Shown here: positions 11,201 through 22,217 of the stretch, one piece after another | Layout of the letters: each line of letters begins with the position of its first letter | Numbering within the stretch: position 1 is the stretch's first letter | NCBI RefSeq assembly: GCF_009017415.1 | Contig: NC_092403.1 | Coordinates: 2,604,001 to 2,668,000 of the forward strand | Direction of reading: 5' to 3' | Length of the DNA stretch: 64,000 nucleotides | From: Aspergillus flavus | Lineage: Eukaryota > Ascomycota > Eurotiomycetes > Eurotiales > Aspergillaceae | Position numbers and translations under genes: made by a program | The notes under the pieces: model-generated | What the model was told of the DNA's origin: nothing | Databases searched by the model: none | What the model saw: only the letters and a program-made list of their open reading frames with translations

Positions 11201-11782
11201 AGGGAAACAGAAGGAACGGAAGACTGGTCACTAAGCACTTACCAAGTGTGTGTATCTCCTGATTGCATTGGTACCAAGGAAGGTCACGAAGAAGGAAGTC
11301 CCGACGTATGCCCAGCGCCCCAGTTGGTTCTATCCTGGGTGTACAGATTGTGATGTAATCTGGGAGCACATCATCCGAGCTGCACCATTCGCGTCCCAAA
11401 GGAACGTGCCGTGCGATTTCTTTTTCAATTTCTTCCCTTGTGTACTTGCGGCCACGGATATGAACATCGCTATCTTTGCCCATTTGGCTTCGCTTCCGCT
11501 TCCTGGACTGGATGATCGCCCAATCGCTCCCGGGGTGATATTTCCCTACTCCCCATAATTTCAGCTTTCCGATGTATTGGTTTTTACTAGAAATAGCCGT
11601 ACGTCAGCATCAGAATCTAGGTTTTCAGCGAGAAAGTGGACTTTGTACCTCGCTTGAAAGCCATATTCCTCAACCATATATTTCATCGTTCGGTCTAATG
11701 GATTCCCTGAATAAAAGGCGATAATCGCTTCTTTGTGTTGGTCCCATGTCTCGTCCGGAATTCGGGGGGCTTTCTTTGGCAT
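8252..11782 (-). CDS. Clr5-domain ankyrin-repeat protein
   Basis: Three exons on the minus strand: 11782-11649, 11586-11243 and 11085-8252. The introns are 62 and 157 bp, phases agree, and the product is 1103 residues. Exons 1-2 together encode a Clr5 domain (about residues 8-60): W-x2-HK near the start, then YGFQAS, and NQYIGKLKLWG after the junction. The domain is complete only once the intron is removed. A basic RKRKR stretch follows. Ankyrin repeats fill roughly residues 290-1095, with many copies of the G-TALQAA...LLL-HGADVN pattern. Clr5-ankyrin proteins are common and expanded in filamentous fungi. They are thought to be nuclear or scaffold proteins, and their targets are unknown. No obvious break is present. 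Confidence 0.85.
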
Positions 11783-14080
11783 TGTAGAGTAAGTATAAAG
11801 ACAATTTCATCCTAGTGAAGAAAGAGTTTCTCAGAGAGTTGGTGCCCTAGCAATACTTAAGTGCTAAGGCATAGCCTTATAGCCTTGTCGCTGGTGTGTC
11901 AGCTGAGACGGCTGATCTGATTCGACGAGGCCAAATCTGTTTTCCAGGGGCACCGCCTCAATTGACTGACGCCACGATTGGCTGAAAATAGAGTTGCCTT
12001 TCCAAAATCTGGTTTCCTTGGCTGATTCCGTTTACAAAAGTACTGTTGTTTATTCCGTGGGCCGTCACCACAATTTGGTCCCCGCCGATATCCTTTACTT
12101 ATGATTCCAAAATTTGGTTTGACACCTGGAATATATAAGGATCCAGATGGATGACGATGGACAGTTTTTCAACATGCAGCGAAAATGCCTTGGTCAATAG
12201 ACACATCAATATCGTTCATCACACTTCTTTTCACTGGAATCTCGTCCATTCTCGGGATAGGGAGTCATGTTGCCAATGCTTGCAGGCGGATTTTACACCA
12301 AGGTTCGCCGTCGCAGTTATAATTAATACAATAACTAACCGGCCTTGTAGGTGTCGAATCTAGTACCGAAGCCTCGATCGCCAGAGAGCAACCACGACCA
12401 AGCCACGTCGATCCAGAAATTCTACTCGAATCAGGGCTACATAATGAGATCCACCGTGTACAGTTCGTCAGCCAGGTTTGTGAAGTGACACCACCCTGGG
12501 CTCCGAGCCAAGATTGACTCGCAGAAGATAGTCGTTGTGAATTCCGGTACATTCGTGCAATTATGACTCGCATGCGTTTGTTCGAGCTTCATTCCAACGC
12601 CCATTGGGATGGACAAAGAGTTGAGGTCACTTTTGAGGAAGATTCGGGGGAGTCTTGATGTCTCCTTTCCAGATGACCATCACATTTGTGAAATAGAGAT
12701 TTAGCCTTTCCAAGCATCGACCCGGGCGGGCCTCGAGACAGTGGAATTAGAGAAAGGAGAATAAACGGAGGTCTAGAATCACCAAGATGGACTCGGTAAA
12801 GCCATGCGATAACAAATACAGTCTAGTTACGGCGTGGAATAGAAGGAAGCTTAGTTCGGGAACCTTAGAATACTTGTATCTCTGCAATTAAAATGCGGGC
12901 TCCGCTACCGGTGTGCCCTATTTCTTTTGGTCAATTCTTCTGGTCAAATAGTCAATACAGTAAGAATCAAGCTCGTGGTAGACATTCATGGTTATCTGAG
13001 TTGTACATGTGTATGGGATGAATGATATAAGACAGCCTTTTCGAAGCAGCCATATTTTCGTGACGATTTTGTGGCTATGTCATGTAGCCAAGCGCGCTAG
13101 TGTTTTAATTGCTGATTTCAGTGTCCAATCCATCTTAATACTGTTAGTAGCGGATGTAAATATTTACAGCCAGGCGATCGGGTTTACAGCTCAGATAAGA
13201 TAAATGCGCCTGCAGTAAGTTGCTCATCCTGTCTATTATTACACCCACCCTGAACTACCGCCAAGCTGCCTTACTGGCTCTAGCTTACATTTTTAGATAC
13301 TATACATGAATTACTAGTCAATTGAACGCACTGGGATAATAAACTGAGGTTTATGAGGCAGATAAAGATTGTGCTGTATTACATCTCCGTGGTATCGCAC
13401 GCCCCATCTTCTAAAACTCAACATATGCCTGCTGTTTGTGATCATGTCCGCGGCAGGGATGAGATTCCCCAGCTGAGCTGTCACTCCAAGTAATTGAAGG
13501 AAATAACAAAATCCTAATAAATAAGATGAAAGGATCCTCTTTGGCGGCCCCGTCGCCTGGTTTGCCGACCGGCTCGGCCGATACACTATACTCCTAAGTA
13601 TTAATAACCCTAATATAAGAGCATCTTGGCATTGTACAGTCCATAGCTTTTGATCTTCATGCTTATGGAAGAAAGTTCTTGCAGCCCATACTGTTGTTAT
13701 CAATCTCTTCCGCTGCATTCTACTGCGGTATCCATTGCCCTTCTTCTAAGACACGACTAACAATAAACTTCCCGAGCATCTACCTTGTATCCTAGTCAGA
13801 TTAGTTCAAGCTCTTGAAGCTAATTATACAAACAGATCGCCATTTTACACCAAACCGCAGTGAGCAACGTTAATCAGCCAATGCTGGAGACATATTCTAG
13901 CGAGCAGCATTTTCGCCTGGGTTTTATAGCTATTGTTCGGCCAAGTGCGCCTGCGTTTAGGATGATCAACCCTGCCGAGTAAAGACCGCAGAATAGCGGA
14001 GAACGAAAAAATTCCAGTGAATCGCTTACCCTCTATCTATCATAGACTCATGCTACTCATCCTAATGTCGCATAGCGGTT
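11783..14080. other. Intergenic, no gene recognised
   Basis: Both strands carry only short frames without motifs; the longest is 134 codons at 13314-13718 on the minus strand. The first 250 bases are the promoter region of the Clr5-ankyrin gene. I see no tRNA, transposon ends or microsatellite. Confidence 0.4.
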
Positions 14081-14180
14081 TCGTCCACTAGCTCGTCCGA
14101 GCGGCTGCTAACCCAACTTCACACGCTAGAAGGTTAATTATTGGATGAGTGACACCTGAGAATCCCTCCAGCTGTATAGT
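14081..14180 (+). pseudogene. 5S rRNA pseudogene, 3' half
   Basis: The block from about 14120 (cacacgctagaaggtta, then ttggatgagtgac, then gaatccctccagctgtat) aligns without large gaps to the 3' half of the intact 5S gene at 15072-15190. Most differences are G-to-A or C-to-T, for example gggtgggtgac reading ggatgagtgac. The 5' portion is unrecognisable or strongly changed. T-rich sequence follows, as it does after the real gene. The transition bias is what repeat-induced point mutation or deamination would leave. Confidence 0.7.
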
Positions 14181-14902
14181 TATCTTTTTATTATTTTTTA
14201 TTGTTTTTGGTTAGCTTCTGAGCTGAAGAGGGTTGTTGTGGATTCTCAGAGGCGATGGGCGTGTCCTGCGTGATATAAAATCTAGTTAGGTGGGGTGGTC
14301 TAAATATATATATACCCATCTGACCTGCTCCAGCTTATAGTCTTCGGTTATTATACCTGACTTAGTCCGATATATGCACTGAAACAACAAATTTAAGTTC
14401 TATAACACAGATGAAAATATATTATTTGCATAGAGTTGTCTCGTTGGCCCCGGGGGGGGGGGAAGTTATTCGGTTTGGATCATTCTTCGCAGTAGTAGAA
14501 GCGGATGACGCACCTAAAGAGTAACCCTAACATACCGCCCCTTAACCGACTGTGCACAGCTTATAAATAGCCTGACACTGGTGGTCCTGTAATATAGAGA
14601 GTGATATTATTCCTTACATTGGATTTTCACAATTAGAGAGCGACGGAAAAGAAATGAGAGAGGGAATAAAGAAAAGAGGTGTGGTGGTTGTTCGAGGTGT
14701 GACAGCTGAACATAACGCTAGGGTGTATAAGAGGGACATTGGAGAATATATTCGATGGAATCCACACAGCAGAGGTTAGTGTATTGATTAAATATACGCA
14801 GTAAAGAAGAGGAAGAAAGAACGACAGAGAAGAAAAAATACCTACGAAACACATACGTTTCCCCTAGAACGATCCCCAAGTCAACTAGCTGTACTGGTCT
14901 GC

Positions 14903-14952
14903 GCTGGGTCCCACTATTTTGGCTGCGCGCATCCAAAATAGTGGGGCCCAGC
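14903..14952. repeat. 20-bp inverted repeat (hairpin)
   Basis: Left arm 14903-14922 and right arm 14933-14952 are reverse complements over 20 positions with one mismatch, which would be a G:U pair in RNA. They are separated by the 10-base loop ctgcgcgcat. The arms start gctggg and end ttttgg. There is no coding frame through it. It could be a MITE remnant, the terminal repeats of a deleted element, or a transcribed hairpin upstream of the 5S gene. Confidence 0.75.
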
Positions 14953-15071
14953 AAGGCTCTGGTCCCTCCACATGCGCGCACCATCTCGAAGCCCGGGCAC
15001 ACCCTTCGTTGCTAAAGGTTCAGGTTTTGCCTTACCATGCTATATCATTCCTAAATATTAAGTCAATTAAT

Positions 15072-15190
15072 ACATACGACCATAGGGTGTGGAGAACAGG
15101 GCTTCCCGTCCGCTCAGCCGTACTTAAGCCACACGCCGGGAGGTTAGTAGTTGGGTGGGTGACCACCAGCGAATCCCTCCTGTTGTATGT
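15072..15190 (+). rRNA. 5S ribosomal RNA
   Basis: This 119-base sequence starts acatacgaccatagggtg and ends with the complementary tgttgtatgt, so helix I can form. It contains the conserved 5S blocks cccgtccgctcagccgta, taagccacacgccggg, ggttagtagttgggtggg and gaccaccagcgaatccc. The internal RNA polymerase III control regions lie within these blocks. A T-rich terminator (ttttgttttttt) follows directly at 15190-15202. From memory it is very close to the Aspergillus 5S sequence. 5S genes in these fungi are dispersed singly among protein genes, as here. Two broken copies lie nearby (14081-14180 and 6866-6932). Confidence 0.95.
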
Positions 15191-15953
15191 TTTTGTTTTT
15201 TTGTATTATCTTGCTTAGCAGAGGTGCTTTGATCACCCCTTTCACCTGAGCATGCCTGAACGTCACCTAATTTTTTTTGCATAGACCATGAAGGGCGAAC
15301 GTGTCTGCTCATTTATGGCCTGGTAGTCCGGGGCTCCAATGGAACAGTAATGCCACTTTGAAAGGAAAGTTACTGGTCTTACTGACAGTCATCTAGGCTG
15401 CGACACCGTTGTTACTATTATTGATGTTCGTGCGGACCCAGACTATCACGCGTGCCACAGAGAGAGGTTGGTTGATATTCGCTCAAAAACCTATATGAAG
15501 AGAGAGATGGCCCTAGACGAAGTAGGATATTGAACCGCATTGGGGAGAGTTAGATGGCATACTATGTATTGGCCATCCTTCCATCGTCCCCAAGGAGAAT
15601 GTAAAACAAAGTGTGGGAAGCTGAGTGCCCCTAGTTTAGCATAATATCACTGCAAGCAGAGTTAGTGCTGGTATCTATGGGCCAAGAGTGCTGAATCATT
15701 CTCTTGGAAGGAAGATATGGAGACCAGGGACATCGGGTGGTTTGACCGGCTGATCGTGAGGGAGGTCAATAGCATTATCTCGATCATAGAAAGAAAAGGC
15801 TGTGGTTCCGACCAAAAAATGGGATTCCTCCCTACTAATCCTTCATTCAAAACACCGAATACTAGCGAGACATCATTAACAAGGTTCTAAGATGATCCAC
15901 CCAAGCTGAGCTAGAACTTGACAATCCTGCGAAGACGCACTTTTAATACCTAG
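15191..15953. other. Intergenic, nothing recognised
   Basis: After the T-rich 5S terminator I see no gene or repeat up to the 3' end of the aminotransferase pseudogene. The 17-mer gggaagctgagtgcccc near 15616 recurs near 34143. No larger match surrounds it. Confidence 0.4.
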
Positions 15954-17472
15954 TCATTCATTTACGAGCACACCATAAAGCGGAACATACCTTGATAAAC
16001 CCTCCTCCAGGGTTTCCATTTCTACCGAAAAAGTGATGCGGAACCAACCTGGAACCTCATTATGATAGGCATAACCTGAGGACATCCTCACCCCAATCTG
16101 TAGTAACCGGCTGGACAGATCCAACTCTGCGGCCCAGCCGCCTTGATCAGCGATGAGTGTAGGATTCAAGCACCTAGAAAGGTCAACCCACAGAAAGATC
16201 CCCTCAATCCTGCAGGAAAAACAATGGTTGGTTTTGCACAGTGTGAATTCCACATTTCACGAGTTAATACGAAGGGAAGACTTAACCTCCTGGAGCAAAA
16301 GGTATTTCCGCCCCCATCAAGACTTGAGTTGCAAAGTCCCGATGCGAACGAAGTAATCGGTGGCTTTAGTTGACAAAAGTCTTTATGAAAGATTGATCCT
16401 CGAGAATGATAGTAGCAATACTACATGATATATTCGAAGGCCAATGGAAACGACTAAACGAGTTATCCGCATTGCCGCGCCGAGGTAAGATAGTTGCTAT
16501 GTGAAGATAATGGAAGGCTGAAAACCCCTTACCTTATAGATAATGCCGCCTGCAACAACTTCTGGTTCTGGCTGATCAAACATCCCAGTCGTAAACCCGC
16601 CGCGGCGAAATCCTTCGACATCCCGTATAGTACATGAATCAGGGCAGGATTTACCCCGATGTTGGCCGGTTCGATTGATAGAAGAGAAATAAAGCCATCT
16701 GTGTAGGTATTCTCTTCGTAAACCGACAATGCGTACACCTCATCGCTGATAATGTGGATCTGATACTTTTGACAGAACTGCAGGAGCGCCTCTAGAGTCT
16801 CCCGCGGGTAGCATCGACCAAGCGGGTTATGAGGGTTGCAAATTAGGAGAGCCCGGACTGACACCCCATCCTCATCTCGTGCTTTTAAAAAGGCCTCTTC
16901 ATACCGAATCACAGCACTTGGACCGAATGGATCGTCCCCTTGGAAGGAAGTGTAGATAAGTTGGCAGCCGGAGGGAACGGAAAGGTCTCAGTCAAAGGAG
17001 CCGTAGATGGGCTGACCGAGCAATATCCCATCCTTGGGATCGGTCAGACATGGGGCACAGACTGCGTTTAGGTTCGTTACGCCGCTCGTGAAAAGGATAT
17101 TGTCAGATGTGATCGGTGAAGCAGGGTAAAAGTAGGTGGTAATCAGCTTAGCCATGGCTTCTCGGAGACGTCTGGAGCCGAAGGGGCCTTCACGGTATGT
17201 AAGTCTTGTACGGTCAAGTCCTGATGCTGCTCTTGTGCGAATATAATGCAGTATCACGTCTTGCATCAGGAACTGGCATACTTTCAGTTAGTAAATGCGC
17301 GTACATATCTAGTATTGCAAAAAGAAAGCTTGCATTATTGCTTTACATTTTCTGCATTGCTGAAACACACAACGCCTTCTTTGTTTTCTTTATCGAAGGG
17401 GGCTTTTAGATGGCCGAGGTAACCGTTAGCCAACCCGGCCTCGGCATACGTTTCCCCACGTTTAGAAAGCAT
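15954..17472 (-). pseudogene. Broken class I/II aminotransferase (ACC-synthase-like)
   Basis: Minus-strand remnant of a PLP-dependent aminotransferase of the fungal 1-aminocyclopropane-1-carboxylate-synthase-like group. Exon 1 (17472-17347) ends in SNAEN and joins in phase to FLMQDVILHY in exon 2 (from 17272). Further along are YREGPFGSRRLREAMA, LFTSGVTNLNAV, CNPHNPLGR, IISDEVYA and the PLP lysine in YGMSKDFAAAGLRLG. The frame is broken. TGA at 16988-16990 sits between GQPIYGSFD and DLSVPSG, where no intron fits. TAA at 16366-16368 follows ILEDQSFIKTFVN, and a further stop comes before the C-terminal GIFLWVDLSRCL block. The first stop could derive from CGA or TGG by one transition. It is probably non-functional; very unusual splicing is the only alternative. 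Confidence 0.8.
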
Positions 17473-17993
17473 GCCGTTATGGTTGATAAGGTTGTTACTG
17501 GAATACAACTGTTGTTCGAACGAGCAAGCCTGTTGGAAACCAAATGGAGCTCTGCCAAAGGTAGGGAGATGAGTGAGAGTTGGGGAACTCCCGTGTCGGG
17601 TTCTAGCTTCAAGCTAGTGCTTGACATCTTATGCTGTAACATACACGGCGTATTTTGCTGTCACATCTTTTAATACATGTACTGTATGTACTCGACTCTG
17701 TCTTCGTTAGCCGTCCATACTTGATTCCAGGTATCACCGCCACAGGACCCTTCTACAAAGCTGTTTTGCAAATACTCCATGTCTAACCTGTATTTATAGA
17801 ACAGCTACTAGCCGACCCTCTACTCCTTATAATACATTCGTTCAAGAAATCTCGGAGTTGATTCTTTCGTGTTCTCTATATCTTTCTGGTATAGAAATCC
17901 CGAAATTCATACCGTGAAGCTTTCAACGTAACTCCGCCAAAGTACATCAGCTGAAAATCATTCACACGTTCTCAAATACCCTCATTTTATACT
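17473..17993. other. Intergenic, nothing recognised
   Basis: This is the 5' flank of the aminotransferase pseudogene and the 3' flank of the MFS transporter gene. I see no coding frame or structured repeat. Confidence 0.4.
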
Positions 17994-18815
17994 TCATTGT
18001 GGAATAGACTCGTAAAACTCCTGCTGAACTTCATCCTGACTCGAAGCCTTTATAGCCTGCTCATCAATATGTTCCTGATCCTTCCTCTCCTTGCACAGCC
18101 GATAAGCTCTCTCCATATCCCAATGAAATGGTCTCGAGGTCGAGAAAAGATATTCAATGGACTCCAAAGTTCGATTACGCGTCTCTGGGTAGAATAGGTA
18201 GATGACTGGAACCCACAGTAGATTCAATCCAGCAAGGAGGAAGTAACTGCGACTTCCAATACTTCCAAACATGATAGGATTGACCAGTGTGGTCATCCCA
18301 ACTCCAATGGCCCAGCCGGTAATACCAAAGCCATTGCCTTGAGCCCGGAGGTTGGAGGGAAATATCTCGGTCGGTATCAAGAAAGCGACGGTTCCCCACG
18401 TCGCTGCATATGCCAGGTTGAATAAGAACAGCATCGCAACAGCAGCGGGGGCAAGCTGATCAGCTTTATCCGGCCGATGAAGGGATGCCTCGTACACAGA
18501 TCCTGCCTGGAGTGGATACATCTTAGCATCAGAGCTACAAACAGCTTGTACGGGCTCTGGCACTTACTACAAGCTCGACAATGAATAACATGACGGAGCC
18601 CAGAATCAAACATTTCCTCCTCCCGATCCGATCGACGATCTGCGCACTGATTATCGTACCCAGAATACCGATCGTATTCAACCCCCCGGCAAGGCCATTT
18701 TGGGTCAGCTCGCTGTAGCCGGCTTGCCTCAGCAGAACAGGAGAATATGCAGTAACGGCCTGTAAAAGTGATATCGATTAGCGTCATTATGTATACAACC
18801 AATACTTTGTAAAAA

Positions 18816-18849
<34 letters not shown>

Positions 18850-19882
18850 ATACTGTAATTCCAGTCCAAGATGCCATAATCTGGAGCCATACACACAGCC
18901 AGGCGCGCCGGCCTAGATTGGCGCCGGGCTTTCCGCCTTTTCCAATCAAGATCTTAGCAAATTGAACAGGTGAGCTCGATTTGCCTTCTTCCACTGTCGC
19001 AATAATATTTTTATATTCGAGGTCAATCTCTGATTGACTGGCTTTATGACAACGGATCCTGTTAAGGACCTCCTGAGCTTCGCTATAACGACCGACAGAT
19101 GCAAGGAAACGCGGACTATCCGGCAGCATCTTAATGAATAGCAGCAGGATAAGTGCCGGAACACATTGAAACGCTAACAGAAAACGCCAGCGAATATCTG
19201 AGTAGCCCCGATTGATGAAAGCAAGGCCAAATGCCAGCCAATATGCGACAGAAATCCCCAGATCTACCAAGATAATCCAGTCAGTAGATTCTAGGGGTGC
19301 TTTATATCAGATCTGGCACTCACAGTTTGCAATGAAGACATATCCTAGGAAGGCTCCGCGGTGATCAGCTGTTGACGTCTCCGATACCAGTACTGGTGCG
19401 ATCCCAGTCAAAGCTAGCCGGATCAGCGTCTTCTAATAGGTTTAAGAATGGAAGGCGGGCATACCACCAGTGCCAACGCCTGTCACCACCCTGGCGACGA
19501 GCATGAAGTCTGAGCTCTGAGCTGCAGCTTGCAAAGCGCCTCCCACCAGCGCAAAAAAAGCTCCGATCAAGAGACCATTGATACGGCCTAACCGATCGGC
19601 CAGCCAGCCACCTCCGAAGCAACCGAAAATGCATCCAAGGTAGTAGATGCTAACAATACCTCCCTGATGAGTGGTATTGGTGACTGTGCCATCGGGTTCG
19701 CCAATTCCAACCTCGGTCACATATCTTGGAGAGCTGTTGACGCCTCCCATGACACCTTGATCATATCCCTCGAAGAATATGCAAACGAGGGAAAAAGCCT
19801 GAATCATGACATTGAGTTGGCGTGGGGATAACACCCTATAGAACGTGGCATACCCCATAGTCGTAAACATGCAAAAATGCAC
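17994..19882 (-). CDS. MFS sugar transporter
   Basis: Five exons on the minus strand: 19882-19465, 19413-19324, 19263-18854, 18759-18568 and 18506-17994. All phases agree and the product is 540 residues, normal for the sugar porter family. Family signatures in order are FFEGYDQGVMGG in helix 1, GGWLADRLGR in the first inner loop, ARVVTGVGTG, PDSPRFLASVGR before the central loop, DRIGRRKCLILG in the second half and PETRNRTLESIEYLF at the end. Twelve transmembrane helices are expected, so it acts in the plasma membrane as a proton-sugar symporter or facilitator. It is divergent from the anhydrosugar kinase gene, with 574 bp between start codons. That suggests shared control and import of that enzyme's substrate. 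The substrate is not readable from the sequence. Intron 3 contains a 32-base A tract. Confidence 0.88.
18817..18848 (+). repeat. A32 homopolymer inside intron
   Basis: A run of 32 A on the plus strand (T on the transcript strand) fills much of intron 3 of the MFS transporter, just after its donor GTATGT. As a long pyrimidine tract near the donor it is unusual but need not block splicing. Its exact length is prone to sequencing error and to slippage between strains. Confidence 0.9.
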
Positions 19883-20164
19883 TGAATGGGATTATCAATC
19901 AAATATGCTTTCAATTTCATTGAAACACAAAATGTGATTCAACCAGGCGGTGGTTGGGCTTTTTATACCGTGGCCTATAATACGACTGAATTTTGAGATT
20001 GCATTCCTGAATTCGCCAACCTTAAAACAACGTGGCGAATCCCCGCAAGATCCAGGGACTTGGGGACGACAAGAACTATTGGGGAAAGAACGTTGAGCGG
20101 CACCGCATGGAAGAACTGAGTATTCATGCGTCCAACAAGGGTTTGTGGGAGTGGCGCCGTTTTA

Positions 20165-20314
20165 CCGTTTAGGCCTTTAACCGTTTAAGCATTTAAGCGT
20201 CTCGGCTTGTAGACTTGCAAGAACCGAACCATATACAGTGGGTCATTGGTGGCCACTCCACAACCTTATCGATTTCTACCAGTATGACTCTCCATAGCCG
20301 TGTAGCCGTCTAAG
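20165..20314. promoter_or_regulatory. Repeated CCGTYTARG-like elements in divergent promoter
   Basis: The 574-bp region between the MFS and kinase start codons contains four related 9-mers: ccgtttagg (20165), ccgtttaag (20181), catttaagc (20190) and ccgtctaag (20306). The stretches around the third and fourth share a longer direct repeat, ttaagcgtctcggctt against ctaagcgtcggcttt. CCG-type half sites suit a Zn2Cys6 regulator, and one is encoded next door at 22218-24403. Function is inferred from position and repetition only. Confidence 0.4.
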
Positions 20315-20456
20315 CGTCGGCTTTCAAAAGAGGCATTCTGGCAACCAAAGCGGACCAGATATGGACTGCAGCCGCGACTCATGTATTTATTTCCACCCTT
20401 CCTCTTAGAGGGGTTTTGGTAGTCACTGTCTCAAGCTCTCTTTGCGTTACGATAAT

Positions 20457-21906
20457 ATGGATCCTAATCCTTCTGTGTCCCGGTCCCTGGACCTGACCGT
20501 CCTGGGACTGAATAGCGGTACTTCGATGGTAAGCAGACGAACATGACATGAGCAGCGAACGATTAGGAAGTGATGCAAGCTTACCTACGTAAATATAGGA
20601 TGGAATCGACTGTGCTCTGTGCCATTTCCAACAAGAAACACCAGAGTCACCCATGAGGTTCGAGCTTCTCAAGGTATGCTAATATCCCATGCCGTCCAAA
20701 TCCCATTTAGGCTGACTAAAGTCTTCTGTCCAACAGTATGGTGAAATCCCCCTAGAGCAAACAATCAAGCAACGGGTTATGAATATGATCCTCCATAATA
20801 AAACCTCTCCCTCTGAGCTATCGGAGGTGAATGTCATCCTCGGTGAGACATTTGCAGCGGCTGTCAAGGAGTTCTGTGCACAATACAATGTTGATATCTC
20901 GTCTATTGACGTCATTGGTTCCCACGGACAGACAATCTGGCTTCTGTCTATGCCTGAAGAGGGAGAGGTCCGCAGTGCTCTTACCATGGCTGAGGGCTCA
21001 TTCATTGCCTCCCGCACGGGAATCACTACCGTGACCGATTTCCGAGTCAGTGACCAAGCAGCGGGCCGCCAGGGAGCACCGCTCATTGCCTTCTTCGATG
21101 CCTTGATCCTGCACCACCCAACAAAGTTGCGCGCTTGCCAAAATATTGGTGGCATTGCGAATGTCTGTTTTATTCCGCCCGATTCCTTAGGGGGTGTTGA
21201 TGCCTGCTACGACTTCGATACAGGCCCGGGCAATGTATTTATCGACGCTGTTGTCCGGCATTACACCAACGGCGAGCGGGAGTATGACAAGAATGGCGAG
21301 ATGGGCGCTCGCGGCACAGTGGATCAGGATCTGGTAGATGAATTTCTTCAAACTCACCCGTACTTCCGGCTTGACCCACCGAAAACCACTGGCCGCGAGG
21401 TATTCCGAGATACTCTAGCCTTTGATCTCATTCACAAGGCTGAATCCAAGGGTCTTAGTCCAGATGATGTCGTTGCGACTGTCACGCGCATTACCGCGCA
21501 GTCTATCGTTGACCATTACCGCCGCTATGCCCCCAAGGGCCTCCCCATTGATGAAATCTTTATGTGTGGGGGTGGCTCGTATAACCCAAATATTACACAG
21601 TATATACAATCACAGTACCCCGACACGAAGATTCTGGCACTGGACCAAGCAGGTATCCCCGCGTCTGCAAAGGAAGCTATCACCTTCGCCTGGCAGGGCA
21701 TGGAAGCGATCGTGGGCCGTTCTATCCCCGTCCCCACCAGAGTCGAGACTCGGCAGCCATATGTGTTGGGAAAGGTATCACCAGGCAAGAACTATCGTAG
21801 GGTGATGCGGCAAGGTATGCGGTTTGGAGGTGATAGGGATGAATTGTCTCCAGTGAAGGAGGTGGTCAACTATGTGAACGGAAAGGAGTGGAACAACAAA
21901 TGGTGA
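20457..21906 (+). CDS. 1,6-anhydrosugar kinase (AnmK / levoglucosan kinase family)
   Basis: Three exons: 20457-20528, 20599-20673 and 20737-21906. The product is 438 residues. The family phosphorylates and opens 1,6-anhydro sugars using ATP and water. Residues 17-28 read [12 protein letters not shown], the phosphate-binding loop of AnmK proteins; intron 1 falls between Met24 and Asp25, so the motif appears only after splicing. Asp210 in [12 protein letters not shown] is the expected catalytic base. [10 protein letters not shown] near residue 320 is the second nucleotide-binding loop. Bacterial AnmK uses anhydro-N-acetylmuramate and is about 370 residues. The yeast levoglucosan kinase of Lipomyces is about 439 residues, so length and host favour levoglucosan, giving glucose-6-phosphate. 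Substrate remains inference. The neighbours (sugar transporter and Zn2Cys6 regulator) fit a catabolic cluster. Confidence 0.88.
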
Positions 21907-22217
21907 TTGTGTTAGTAATAAGGAGAGATCACAACAATCAAACTGTATAACACCTTTTGGACATATGAGGACATCCGTCGAATTAGAGGGTAGCTTATAG
22001 ATGGAGATTCGTCCATGCGGCTATTGTGTCCTACATGGAGTCATCCATATGTTAGCCAATGACGTTAGCCAAAATGAATAAACTTTCTTTAGCGTGTTAA
22101 GAGTATGTGGGGCGCCTGACATAATCACAGTCGGCAACGTTCTCGTCCATGTAGAAGTTGGAATGTAAACCTTGTACCGCATCTTGTCGGGCGACAATTT
22201 ACGTGGGCGTGGTCAAG

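Noticed and set aside
13314..13718. 134-codon minus-strand frame
   Set aside because: No recognisable motif, no splice partners, and located in gene-poor AT-rich DNA; likely chance.
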